A DNA stretch of 64,000 bases from Phocaeicola coprophilus (GTDB lineage: Bacteria > Bacteroidota > Bacteroidia > Bacteroidales > Bacteroidaceae). Positions 46,623 to 55,055 of the stretch are shown here, in pieces. The position numbers were made by a program, and so were the translations under genes. The stretch spans positions 1 through 64,000 of the forward strand of contig JACJJM010000015.1 in the NCBI GenBank assembly GCA_016900015.1, given 5' to 3'. Every line of letters begins with the position of its first letter. Position 1 is the stretch's first letter. The notes below the pieces were generated by a model. The model worked only from the letters and a program-made list of their open reading frames with translations, searched no databases and was not told where the DNA came from.

Positions 46623-47813
46623 TCAACGGTCGGCCTTCAAGCGGTCGGCCATCGCTTTGGCCAGTTCCTGGCAAGCGGTGCGCACGCTGTCCTTCATGCC
46701 CTGTTTCATCTCGACCGGAGTACCGACCACTTCAAACTTCACCTTCTCACTGAAGGCTGCCAGTCGCTTCACGGCATGGCTGGCCCAGGAGAATGAGCCG
46801 AAGTAGCCCAGATAATGGTCCTTCATGTCGCGCATCTCGATTTCGCTCATCAGCATCTCCATCTGCGGATAGATGGACGCATTGTAGGTCGGCGCACCCA
46901 GGATGATGCCTTTGTAGCGGAAGAGATCGGCCAATATATAGGAATGGTTCACGCGCGACACGTCGTGGAGGACAATCTTGCGGATGCCCTGCACGGAGAG
47001 TTCCTCGGCAATGGCTTCAGCCATCTGCTGCGTGTTGCCATACATGGAGCCGTAAGCGATGACCACGCCTTCTTCCGTCGCATAGCGGCTCAGGCGGTCA
47101 TACACGCCGACCACCTTGGCAACGTTCTCGCCCGTCCACACAGGCCCGTGCGTCGAGCAAATCATCTCGATGAACACACCGTCCAGTTTCTGCAAAGCCT
47201 TCTGCACGGGAGCACCATACTTGCCGACGATATTGGCATAATAACGTTCCATCTCGCTCCAATAGAGGGTCGTGTCCATGTGGGTGTCGACTGGAGTCCC
47301 GTTGAGCGCTCCGAAACTGCCGAATGCATCGCCGGAGAAAAGGATGTGGTCCGTGAGGTCGTAGCTGACCATGGTCTCCGGCCAGTGGACCATCGGAATC
47401 ATGTGGAAACGCAGCTTGTGGTGTCCCAGCTCGAGCGTATCGCCTTCATTGATCGCCCTTGTCTGTGCACCGACGCCGTAGAAGCCCTCCACCATGTCGA
47501 GCGCCTTCTTATTGCTTACGAGCGTTATGTTCGGGTAAAATTGACGAAGCAGACGGATGGAACCGGAGTGGTCAGGCTCCATGTGGTTGATGACCAGATA
47601 ATCAATGGGGCGTTTGCCGATGACCTCCCTCACCTTTTCTATAAACAAGTCGAAAAAGTTCACATCAACCGTGTCGATCAACGCGACTTTCTCATCAGCA
47701 ATCAGGTAAGAGTTATAGGTCACCCCGTAAGGCAACGGCCACAGTCCTTCAAACAAAGTCTTGGCGCGGTCATTCACGCCTACATAATGTACATTTCCTT
47801 TTAACGTAATCAT
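46623..47813 (-). CDS. FprA-type flavodiiron protein
   Basis: A 396-residue cytoplasmic enzyme reducing O2 to water or NO to N2O. Residues about 1-250 are the metallo-beta-lactamase-like diiron domain (NHMEPDHSGS, HWPETM, FSGDAFGSFGAL, STHGPVW supply the ligands). Residues about 253-390 are a flavodoxin domain (AYGSMYGNTQQMAEAIAEEL, ILGAPTYNAS, GSFSWAS). There is no C-terminal rubredoxin domain, so an external electron donor is needed. It protects anaerobes against oxygen. It lies 28 bp downstream of the radical SAM gene. Confidence 0.95.
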   Translation of the reverse strand: MITLKGNVHYVGVNDRAKTLFEGLWPLPYGVTYNSYLIADEKVALIDTVDVNFFDLFIEKVREVIGKRPIDYLVINHMEPDHSGSIRLLRQFYPNITLVSNKKALDMVEGFYGVGAQTRAINEGDTLELGHHKLRFHMIPMVHWPETMVSYDLTDHILFSGDAFGSFGALNGTPVDTHMDTTLYWSEMERYYANIVGKYGAPVQKALQKLDGVFIEMICSTHGPVWTGENVAKVVGVYDRLSRYATEEGVVIAYGSMYGNTQQMAEAIAEELSVQGIRKIVLHDVSRVNHSYILADLFRYKGIILGAPTYNASIYPQMEMLMSEIEMRDMKDHYLGYFGSFSWASHAVKRLAAFSEKVKFEVVGTPVEMKQGMKDSVRTACQELAKAMADRLKADR

Positions 47814-47840
47814 TGTCTTTGAAAGTTATATGGGTTATTT

Positions 47841-48803
47841 TTATTCTGCGGATTTCAGCTTGTAAAGTTTGCCCTGCCAAGTCTGCCTTTCCCTCATCCG
47901 AGCCTTCAAGCGATCCGTAAACTCATGGTTCTTCAGTCCCCAATCAGGAGCTATGAGCAAATGCTTGGGCGACTGCGACACGAAACGCTCCAGGACCAGG
48001 TCCGGACGCAGGCGTTCGATGTAGTCGATGACCAGCTCGATGTATTCGTCAGCCGTGTAAAGACGGAATCCGGACGGGCAAGCAGCATATTCCTGCGCCA
48101 TACGGGTCCCCCGGATAAGCTGCAACTGGTGCATTTTCAACGTGGTGAGCGGCAGCTGTGAGACGGCTTCCGCCTGCGCCATCAATGCGTCATGCCCCTC
48201 TCCGGGCAATCCCAGGATGACATGGCCGCCCGTGTGTATCCCGGCAGCCGCTGTCCGCAGGATGGCATCCCGGGCTGTCTGGTAGGTATGTCCCCGATTG
48301 ATGCGTGAGAGCGTCGCGTCGTTAGTGCTTTCAATGCCATATTCCACGAGCAGGAAAGTCTCCCGGTTGAGCCTGGCCAGATAATCAAGCAGCTCATCGG
48401 GCATGCAGTCAGGACGTGTGCCGATGACCAGTCCGACGACACCGGGCACGGAAAGTGCTTCCTCGTATTTGCGTTTAAGTTCCTCCAGCCCGGCATACGT
48501 GTTGGTGTAGGCTTGAAAATAGGCCAGATATTTCATATCCGGATATTTGCGGGAAAAGAAGGCTTTTCCTTCCTCCAACTGGCAAGTGATGGACTTGTCC
48601 GTCTGACAATAGTCAGGGTTAAAAGTCTGGTTATTACAATAGGTGCACCCTCCGTGACCGACCGTACCGTCACGGTTCGGACACGAAAAGCCTGCATTTA
48701 AAGAAATCTTCTGTACTTTCTCTTTAAAATACTTTCCTAGGAAAACATTCAAGTCGTTATAGAGAAAAGACGGTTCCATTTTTACTTTTTCCTGTTCTTT
48801 CAT
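47841..48803 (-). CDS. TIGR01212 family radical SAM protein (YhcC-like)
   Basis: About 320 residues. The radical SAM cysteine cluster lies in the segment NAGFSCPNRDGTVGHGGCTY-CNNQTF near residues 25-50; its spacing, Cys-x7+-Cys-x2-Cys, is the hallmark of the TIGR01212/YhcC group. The barrel continues with YFQAYTNTYA, GTRPDCMPDELLDYL and HVILGLPGE. Substrate unknown; RNA modification has been suggested for the wider group. The frame is open to 48908, but a minus-strand TATTTTTG at 48860-48853 supports the ATG at 48803. Likely co-transcribed with the flavodiiron gene. Confidence 0.88.
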   Translation of the reverse strand: MKEQEKVKMEPSFLYNDLNVFLGKYFKEKVQKISLNAGFSCPNRDGTVGHGGCTYCNNQTFNPDYCQTDKSITCQLEEGKAFFSRKYPDMKYLAYFQAYTNTYAGLEELKRKYEEALSVPGVVGLVIGTRPDCMPDELLDYLARLNRETFLLVEYGIESTNDATLSRINRGHTYQTARDAILRTAAAGIHTGGHVILGLPGEGHDALMAQAEAVSQLPLTTLKMHQLQLIRGTRMAQEYAACPSGFRLYTADEYIELVIDYIERLRPDLVLERFVSQSPKHLLIAPDWGLKNHEFTDRLKARMRERQTWQGKLYKLKSAE

Positions 48804-48893
48804 TATGCTATGGACTCGTAAACCTAGTGTTTGCCACCTATGAAAACGGCGACAAAAATACGAAAAAGAAGCGGAAATCACAGTTGAAACTCT

Positions 48894-48901
48894 TACATTT
48901 G
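48894..48901 (+). promoter_or_regulatory. TACATTTG -7 box of the DPP-IV gene
   Basis: TAnnTTTG box 31 bp before the ATG. It is divergent from the minus-strand TATTTTTG box at 48860-48853. Confidence 0.5.
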
Positions 48902-48932
48902 CAGACATTAGTCATTATAATTAACCTATTAT

Positions 48933-51143
48933 ATGAAAAAACTAACGATTTTATTAGCACTCTTTTTGGCTTGTGCAGCACCCATCGTGCGTGCTGCCGA
49001 TAAGTTGGAAATGCAAGATGTCGTGTCAGGCAAATATGCGGCCCAGCGTATATATGGCGTCAATCCATTGCTTGACGGCGAACATTATGCACAAATCAGC
49101 AATGACGGAAAACGCATTGTCAAGTATTCATTCAAGGACGGCAAGGAAGTGGGAACCATATTCGATGTCACCACGGCACGCAACGTCAAGCTCGACAGTT
49201 TCGACGGATATATCATGTCGCCTGATGAAAGCCGTATCCTGATACAGACAAACACCCGCCCCATCTATCGCCGCTCCTTCACGGCTGAATATTATATCTA
49301 CTCTGTCAGAAACAACACCCTCGAACCGCTTTCCAAAAACGGCCCGCAGCAAGTCCCCCTGTTCTCACCCGACGGAAACAACATCGCCTTCGTCCGTGAC
49401 AACAACATCTTCCTCGTCAAGCTGCTCTTCGACAACAGCGAATCACAAGTAACCAAGGACGGAAAGTTCAATGAGGTGCTCAACGGCATCCCTGACTGGG
49501 TCAACGAAGAAGAATTCGGTTACAACCGTGCCTTCGACTTCAGCGCCGACAGCAAGATGATAGCCTTCATCCGCTTCGACGAGACCAAAGTCCCCATGTT
49601 CTCCTTCCCGCTCTATCAAGGCATGGCACCCGCTTACACGCAGTTTGCCGAATATCCCGGATATTATTCTTACAAATACCCTGTGCCCGGAGCGCAAAAC
49701 TCGGAAGTGACCGTACACACGTATGACATCAAAAGCCACGTCACCCGCCAAATGGACCTGCCTCTCGACAAAGACGGATATATCCCCCGCATTCAGTTCT
49801 CCGATGACCCGGACGGCCTCATCATCACTACCCTCAATCGCAACCAGAACCGCTTTGAAGTCTACATGGCCAATCCCCGCTCACGTGTCTGCCGCCTGCT
49901 GGTGCGCGACGAAGCCCCGCAATATATCAAAGAATCGGCTTATGCCGACCTGCACTTCTATGACGACTCCTTCGTGCTGATGAGCGAGCGCGACGGCTTC
50001 AACCATATCTACCTGTATTCCCTCAACGGAAACATGCTCCGCCAGGTGACAAAGGGCAACTATGAAGTGAAATCATTCATCGGATGGGACAAGAAAAACA
50101 ATGTGTTCTATTATGAAAGCAACGAGGAAAGCCCCTTGTGCACGGCTGTCTACAAAATCGACGCAAAAGGACGCAAGACCAAGTTGAGCCAAGAACGTGG
50201 CACGAACAATGCCATCTTCAGCCAGGACCTGCGCTACTTCATGAATACGTACACCAACTTCAACACTCCTCCCGTCATCACCCTCAATGACAACAAAGGC
50301 AAAGTGCTGAAGACCCTGGTCGACAATGAAGCTCTGAAAGAACGTCTCGCCTCTATGAACCTGGGGCAACGCGAACTCTTCACATTCAAGACCTCGGACG
50401 GCACGGAGCTGAACGGCTGGATGGTGAAACCGGCCGATTTCGACCCGACAAAGAAATACCCCGTCGTCATGTACCAATACAGCGGCCCAGGCTCACAGAT
50501 GGTGACTGACAGCTGGAACAACGGTGCACGCGGCAACGGTTGTCTGTGGGAAATGTACATGGCCGGTAAAGGCTTCATCTGTGTCTGCGTCGACGGACGC
50601 GGCACGGGCGGACGCGGAGCAGCTTTCGAGAAATGCACGTACATGCAACTGGGCGTCAAGGAAGCACATGACCAAGTAGAGACAGCTCAATACCTCTCCA
50701 CGCTCCCCTACGTGAAGAAAGACGCCATCGGCATCTGGGGCTGGAGCTTCGGAGGCTACAACACGCTGATGTCCATGAGTGAAGGCACACCGGTGTTTGC
50801 CGTAGGTGTGGCCGTTGCTCCCCCGACAAGCTGGCGTTACTACGATTCGGTCTACACCGAACGCTTCATGCGCACTCCGAAAGAAAACGCTGAAGGATAC
50901 CGTGCATCCTCAGCCTTGGAACGTGTCGGAAAGTTACACGGCAAGCTGTTGCTCGTCCATGGTCTGGCCGACGACAATGTGCACTTCCGCAACACGGCAG
51001 AATATAGCGAAGCACTCGTACAAGCCGGCATCCAGTTTGACATGCACGTCTATACAAACCGCAACCACAGCATCAGTGGCGGCAACACCAGCCTGCACGT
51101 GTATTCGCTCATCGCCAACTATTTCATTGATAATCTGAAATAA
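48933..51143 (+). CDS. dpp4: dipeptidyl peptidase IV (S9B)
   Basis: A 736-residue exported serine peptidase cutting X-Pro or X-Ala dipeptides from N-termini. A signal peptide (KKLTILLALFLACAAPIVRA) precedes an eight-bladed propeller (about 30-480; DWVNEEEFGYNRAF carries the Glu motif for the peptide N-terminus). The hydrolase domain has Ser605 in GWSFGGYN, Asp680 or Asp681 in GLADDNVHF and His712 in NRNHSI. It is the typical periplasmic DPP-IV of Bacteroidales, used in peptide nutrition. Single gene ended by a bidirectional terminator. Confidence 0.95.
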   Translation: MKKLTILLALFLACAAPIVRAADKLEMQDVVSGKYAAQRIYGVNPLLDGEHYAQISNDGKRIVKYSFKDGKEVGTIFDVTTARNVKLDSFDGYIMSPDESRILIQTNTRPIYRRSFTAEYYIYSVRNNTLEPLSKNGPQQVPLFSPDGNNIAFVRDNNIFLVKLLFDNSESQVTKDGKFNEVLNGIPDWVNEEEFGYNRAFDFSADSKMIAFIRFDETKVPMFSFPLYQGMAPAYTQFAEYPGYYSYKYPVPGAQNSEVTVHTYDIKSHVTRQMDLPLDKDGYIPRIQFSDDPDGLIITTLNRNQNRFEVYMANPRSRVCRLLVRDEAPQYIKESAYADLHFYDDSFVLMSERDGFNHIYLYSLNGNMLRQVTKGNYEVKSFIGWDKKNNVFYYESNEESPLCTAVYKIDAKGRKTKLSQERGTNNAIFSQDLRYFMNTYTNFNTPPVITLNDNKGKVLKTLVDNEALKERLASMNLGQRELFTFKTSDGTELNGWMVKPADFDPTKKYPVVMYQYSGPGSQMVTDSWNNGARGNGCLWEMYMAGKGFICVCVDGRGTGGRGAAFEKCTYMQLGVKEAHDQVETAQYLSTLPYVKKDAIGIWGWSFGGYNTLMSMSEGTPVFAVGVAVAPPTSWRYYDSVYTERFMRTPKENAEGYRASSALERVGKLHGKLLLVHGLADDNVHFRNTAEYSEALVQAGIQFDMHVYTNRNHSISGGNTSLHVYSLIANYFIDNLK

Positions 51144-51164
51144 CAAACAGAACCGGACAGTGAC

Positions 51165-51201
51165 AACGAGGCTGTGTCCTCTATGACACAGCCTCGTTTA
51201 A
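51165..51201. terminator. bidirectional terminator between dpp4 and the SUMF1 gene
   Basis: A perfect 14-bp stem (51165-51178 with 51185-51198), 6-nt loop, T-run on the plus strand. It lies between convergent genes. Confidence 0.88.
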
Positions 51202-51220
51202 CTATACAAAAGCAACTGTT

Positions 51221-52564
51221 TCAATTATTGTCCGACCGTACCACACGGAAACCGACATTGGCATAACCATGCGAACCATTCCTAACGTCATCTGCCTTTT
51301 CGCTGCGGCAATCATCGCGTTTGGAATCCCAGCTACCGCCTTTAATGATATAAAAGCCCTTGTTGTCTATCGACGAAGTCCATTCCCAGCAGTTACCCCA
51401 AAAGTCAATTCCACCACAAGCTCCTTTGCTTTGTTCGTATGCATCCACAGCCGTTAATCTACGTTCTGCATGGCCGGCATTCATGAAAACATCCTTGGGC
51501 ATGTGCCCGGCAGCAAGCACCCATTCTTCCTCATTAGGCAGACGATAGGTATGTGTGGGGTCATTCTGAGTGAGCCAGTTGCAATACGCTTCGGCGTCCT
51601 TGATTGAGATACCCACGACAGGATAATCGTCTTTTCCCCTATCATACGCAAACGTTGGGTTGAAGGCCGCATATTCGGCATTGGTTACAGGTGCATAACC
51701 GATATAAGCATTTGTAGCCGACGCTCCGCGCAACACCATCCAAGCGTCTTCGGGATTTTCATCCCTACGTGGGTCAATGAAGCGCAGGAATTGCTGTTGT
51801 ATTCGGACGTCGCGGTTTTCCACCATTTCATTCACGATGCCTTGCATGTGTTCCACAATGTGATAAGTCCTTGCCTCACGCTCCAGCTCGCGAAGTTTGT
51901 TTTTCTTTCTCGCCACAACTTTATCGTAACGAATGCCCATCCGCTCCAATAATGCCTGTCGGTTAGCTTCCGTCGGTTTCCTTCGGTATTGGATGAAAAG
52001 CTTGTGTGTCATGGCATCCATCTTCGGACGTTCCTTCTCGACAAGTGGAGCATCAGGCTCCTCAAACTCCAGTTCACTTTCCACCAGGTCGCTCGGAGCG
52101 ATAAAGACTCCCGGGCTTACAGCCTGATGAACACCGAAATAATCAGCCACAAGACCGTCTTTGTAAATGGAAAGCCGGTATCCGCCGTAAAGGTCGCAAG
52201 GCAAGGTGAAAATGAAATAGTCCTTGCAGGGTGTGAAGCCTGAGGAATCGGAAGCAATGAACGTGATGATGGTACTTGCGTTTTCCATTCCTTCCGCCTG
52301 TGTGTTCCCTTGTACGTTCGTTTTGATGTTCGCCTTACCTGCCAACGGATTACCGTCTACGCTTTCCAACTCGACTTTGGTCACACCGGAAAGACGGATG
52401 TTGAACTTAATACCGCAACAGAGTTCGGAATCGCCATCATATCCGTTATCCTTATCTGTTTGAACGGAAGAGACCACCATTATACTCCCTCTGCTGTTCT
52501 CTTGGGCGGACACAACAGTGACCGTCACAATGGCTACGGCCATTGCTAAAAATAACTTTTTCAT
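51221..52564 (-). CDS. exported SUMF1/formylglycine-generating-enzyme-like protein
   Basis: 447 residues with a signal peptide (KKLFLAMAVAIVTVTVVSAQ). Residues about 22-150 form a beta-rich domain (FTLPCDLYGGYRLSIYKDGL). A basic helical linker (VVARKKNKLRELEREART) follows, and about 280-447 is a SUMF1 domain (APVTNAEYAAFNP, YPVVGISIKDAEAYCNWL, YRLPNEEEWVLAAG, GNCWEW, GGSWDS, NVGFRVVR). One Cys remains in the region equivalent to the FGE active site (RDDCRSE), so catalytic function is doubtful. It may be a structural or binding relative. Last gene of the leftward sigma-factor cluster. Confidence 0.85.
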   Translation of the reverse strand: MKKLFLAMAVAIVTVTVVSAQENSRGSIMVVSSVQTDKDNGYDGDSELCCGIKFNIRLSGVTKVELESVDGNPLAGKANIKTNVQGNTQAEGMENASTIITFIASDSSGFTPCKDYFIFTLPCDLYGGYRLSIYKDGLVADYFGVHQAVSPGVFIAPSDLVESELEFEEPDAPLVEKERPKMDAMTHKLFIQYRRKPTEANRQALLERMGIRYDKVVARKKNKLRELEREARTYHIVEHMQGIVNEMVENRDVRIQQQFLRFIDPRRDENPEDAWMVLRGASATNAYIGYAPVTNAEYAAFNPTFAYDRGKDDYPVVGISIKDAEAYCNWLTQNDPTHTYRLPNEEEWVLAAGHMPKDVFMNAGHAERRLTAVDAYEQSKGACGGIDFWGNCWEWTSSIDNKGFYIIKGGSWDSKRDDCRSEKADDVRNGSHGYANVGFRVVRSDNN

Positions 52565-52586
52565 AGTTGAAATACTGTTTAAAATG

Positions 52587-53120
52587 TTAGATATTAGGAA
52601 CTGTTCTCACCACTCGGAAACCAACATTGGCATAGCCCTGCGAGCCGTCCCTTACCACATCGGATTTCTCACTGCGGCAATCGTCACGGTCGGAATCCCA
52701 ACTGCCCCCCTTTGATGATATACAAGCCATTGGCATCTGCCGATGAAGTCCATTCCCAACAATTTCCCCAAAAGTCAATGCCGCCATCAGTCCGTCTTTG
52801 TAGATGGACAGCCTGTAACCCCCGTAAAAATCGCAAGGCAAGGTGAATATGGCTTGCTCCTGCATTTGCCGCACATTGTCATTGCCCCGTTTGGGACCGC
52901 CATGCAGGTAAACTACCAGAATAGGGGTTGCCTGTCCGCTTCCGGTTGCAATCACAGCTTTCCTGTACGGGAATATGACATTCTCGTAAGTCCAGCTTTC
53001 AAAAGAAAAAGTGAGAGGTGCAACCGGAGCGGAAGCAAGGGAAATCCTGAAGCTCCAAAGGGAACAAACAAGAAGGAGTGTGGTTCTTAGGAGGCCGGCA
53101 TTCTTTTTAGCAAGCCTCAT
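52587..53120 (-). pseudogene. chimeric remnant: hydrolase N-terminus joined to two fragments of a SUMF1 paralogue
   Basis: The first 95 residues resemble an exported alpha/beta-hydrolase (signal-like start, ILVVYLHGGPKRGNDN, then QMQEQ). The text then switches to IFTLPCDFYGGYRLSIYKDG, almost identical to residues about 122-142 of the neighbouring SUMF1 protein. After that the DNA encodes GGIDFWGNCWEWTSSADANG in another frame. A six-G run (52705-52710) restores the frame for GGSWDSDRDDCRSEKSD and NVGFRVVR. So at least two internal deletions and one compensating indel occurred. The 177-codon ORF is open, but the product is very unlikely to fold as either parent. Confidence 0.85.
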
Positions 53121-53125
53121 GTCTG

Positions 53126-53467
53126 TTACTTTTTAGGTGCGTGTTTCCGTCTTTCGGCTGCTACCTCCTCCTGTAATTGCTTGTAAAGCACTTGCTGGTC
53201 GGAAGTCAGCACAGCCGCAATGTCTGTTATCAGCTTATCCATCGCTTCTTTACGCTTTTCCTTAGGATATTTCTGCTTGTAGAAATCGGCGTAAAGGTCG
53301 CGTATCTGGCTTTTCTGGTTGTCTGTCAGCGACAGTTTCTCATCGAGTTTTTGGATGCGTTGCTCAGTACGCTGTTGCGGTGTCAGGCGCTGACGGTTGT
53401 TGTCTTGTGCTGAAAGGATTTGACCCATCGAAACGGCTATCAGCATAGCCATGATTAACTTTTTCAT
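53126..53467 (-). CDS. small exported LTXXQ-type (Spy/CpxP-like) protein
   Basis: 113 residues with a signal peptide (KKLIMAMLIAVSMGQILSAQ) and a charged, helical mature part containing KLSLTDNQKSQIRDLYADFY, an LTxxQ motif as in Spy/CpxP periplasmic chaperones. It starts at the ATG at 53467 (an in-frame upstream start at 53485 adds six residues). It lies in tandem with another LTXXQ protein downstream of a sigma/anti-sigma pair, which fits an envelope-stress role. Confidence 0.75.
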   Translation of the reverse strand: MKKLIMAMLIAVSMGQILSAQDNNRQRLTPQQRTEQRIQKLDEKLSLTDNQKSQIRDLYADFYKQKYPKEKRKEAMDKLITDIAAVLTSDQQVLYKQLQEEVAAERRKHAPKK

Positions 53468-53496
53468 ACGATATAAATTTAACAAGTGAATAGTTT

Positions 53497-53931
53497 CTAT
53501 TGGCCAGGCCTTCTACTTCGCTTGGAAAGTCGTTCCATCATCTGCCGTTCCAGTTCATAGACGCGCCGGATTTGTTTTTGTGTCAGAAACTTGCTATAGA
53601 TGGCATAATACTTCCGCCTCAAGTCCAATATCTTCTGGCTGTGGTCGAAACGTTCTTTCAATGCCTGCTCCGTTTCTTCATCGGTCATTTGGCTGTGTGG
53701 TTGCTTCGGACGCGGACCGAGTGCCCAGATGTCCCGTTGAAACTGGCAGAAGGTCTCGATAAAACGCCGGCTTGTCGTGTCATTCATCGCCATCTCCTTT
53801 GCGATATGCTTGGCCTGTACCTCTGCCAGTTGTTCGCGAGTGAGGCGTTGTCTGCGGCTCTGTGCCGAAACCGAGCCACAGAAAGTTGTCAACAAGACAA
53901 CCGATAGCAATAATCTGATAACATGTTTCAT
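53497..53931 (-). CDS. exported LTXXQ-like protein
   Basis: About 144 residues. Signal peptide KHVIRLLLSVVLLTTFCGSV with cleavage likely after SAQ. The mature chain is almost all helix and strongly charged (RLTREQLAEVQAKHIAKEMA, RKYYAIYSKFLTQKQIRRVY, ending in a basic tail), like Spy-type chaperones. An alternative ATG three codons upstream (53940) is possible. It lies between the anti-sigma gene and the second LTXXQ gene. Confidence 0.75.
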   Translation of the reverse strand: MKHVIRLLLSVVLLTTFCGSVSAQSRRQRLTREQLAEVQAKHIAKEMAMNDTTSRRFIETFCQFQRDIWALGPRPKQPHSQMTDEETEQALKERFDHSQKILDLRRKYYAIYSKFLTQKQIRRVYELERQMMERLSKRSRRPGQ

Positions 53932-53947
53932 ACCTATCATTCCTTTT

Positions 53948-54280
53948 TTATTCGTTCATAAATATATCTTCTTGATAGACCGACAGCATATAAGCCTGAT
54001 CTTCTTGACTTAAGTTGGCAAATGCCTGTTCCACCTTAGAGAAACTGCCGGCTTGCTTCTTGAAAGGGAAAGGATTGAACACTAACAACAAGGCTATGCT
54101 TGCAGCTACCGCCAAAGCTCCGGCGAAAATATGCAGGCGGTGTGTCTTGCGCTTGCGCGTTGGAGAAAGTCCGCTTTGCACCTCTTTCCATATATTCGCT
54201 TCCATTTCGTCAAAGAAGCCTTGCGGAGTCTTGTAAGGCATACGCTTCCCAATCCGGTCAAAATCAAAATCTTTTTTCAT
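53948..54280 (-). CDS. probable membrane anti-sigma factor
   Basis: 110 residues with no family signature recognised. The N-terminal 45 residues are charged and cytoplasmic (DFDRIGKRMPYKTPQGFFDE), followed by one membrane helix (LHIFAGALAVAASIALLLVF, about 49-68). A short acidic tail follows (ANLSQEDQAYMLSVYQEDIF). Position four bases after an ECF sigma gene and this topology suggest an anti-sigma factor. The PYKTPQGFFDEMEANIW motif recurs in small Bacteroidota proteins placed after ECF sigma genes. Confidence 0.7.
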   Translation of the reverse strand: MKKDFDFDRIGKRMPYKTPQGFFDEMEANIWKEVQSGLSPTRKRKTHRLHIFAGALAVAASIALLLVFNPFPFKKQAGSFSKVEQAFANLSQEDQAYMLSVYQEDIFMNE

Positions 54281-54284
54281 ATCC

Positions 54285-54827
54285 TTAATCTGTGGAGTTC
54301 ATATACTTTATTATCTTCTCTTTAGCCAAATGATAATTGACTTTCACATTGGCTGCCGTAGAGTTTGTGATGGAGGCTATCTCGTCATATCCCAATTCAT
54401 TGTAGTAACGCAAGTTGAAAGCCAGCTGTTGCTTAGTGGGCAATGAATGTATGGCCTTTTGCAACTTCACGGCTTCCAAATCGCCGTAATCCACATAGTC
54501 GTCAGCCATCAAGGTGTTTACTCCGGCTTCCGGGTCATCCAGAGAAAGCCGCTCTTCCCGTCTGCGCTCCACTATGCGCAGAGCCTCGTTGGTAGCAATC
54601 CGGAAAATCCATGCCCCCAGCGAACACTCGCCCTTGAATTGGAGAAAAGAACGAAAGACCCGTACAAACGTCTCTTGAGTGGCATCCTGTGCATCATCAT
54701 GCGAGACAACCAGTCGGCGGATATGCCAATACACAGGTTCTTTGTATTTCGCCATCAGCAGCCGGAATCCGTTTTCAGCATTCTTTTTCAAGGCTGAAAC
54801 GATGTCCGTATCATTCCGCGTTGCCAT
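54285..54827 (-). CDS. ECF RNA polymerase sigma factor (RpoE-like)
   Basis: 180 residues. Region 2 has GFRLLMAKYKEPVYWHIRRL and DAQDATQETFVRVFRSFLQF. Region 4 has LPTKQQLAFNLRYYNELGYD-EIASITNSTAANVKVNYHLAKEKI, with the DNA-recognition helix. Unlike the sigma factor at 45.7-46.3 kb, its neighbours are small periplasmic proteins, not SusCD. It overlaps the upstream His-rich lipoprotein gene by 17 nt and is followed by the likely anti-sigma gene after 4 nt. Confidence 0.93.
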   Translation of the reverse strand: MATRNDTDIVSALKKNAENGFRLLMAKYKEPVYWHIRRLVVSHDDAQDATQETFVRVFRSFLQFKGECSLGAWIFRIATNEALRIVERRREERLSLDDPEAGVNTLMADDYVDYGDLEAVKLQKAIHSLPTKQQLAFNLRYYNELGYDEIASITNSTAANVKVNYHLAKEKIIKYMNSTD

Positions 54828-55050
54828 AGGAATATGGTTCGGTCATAGCCAAACATTCTTCAACGTTTATACAATCCTTGCTTTGCTCCGGATTGGAGAC
54901 CTGTCCCGCTATAATCACCACCTTGTGATGGTGGGGATGATGGTGGCGATGCCGGGGATGTCTATGCAATGTGCCGCAAGAACTTACCACCAGCGCCATC
55001 AATGCCATCCCAATCATAATTCCAAATTTCTTACCTGTTTTCATCTTCAT
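54811..55050 (-). CDS. small His-rich lipoprotein
   Basis: About 79 residues. The lipobox is MALVVSSCGT; the mature chain begins with HRHPRHRHHHPHHHK, nine or more His in 15 residues, likely to bind Zn, Ni or Cu, followed by a short acidic tail. No family known. ATG 55050 is used (TTG 55059 and ATG 55044 are alternatives). It sits between another small exported protein and the ECF sigma gene, overlapping the latter, so a metal-sensing or metal-buffering role in the same stress response is a reasonable guess only. Confidence 0.7.
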   Translation of the reverse strand: MKMKTGKKFGIMIGMALMALVVSSCGTLHRHPRHRHHHPHHHKVVIIAGQVSNPEQSKDCINVEECLAMTEPYSYGNAE

Positions 55051-55055
55051 AAGCC

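Noticed and set aside
46414-46753. Open frames across the 24-bp repeat
   Set aside because: The 24-bp period keeps several frames open in both directions; none has protein-like composition outside the repeat.
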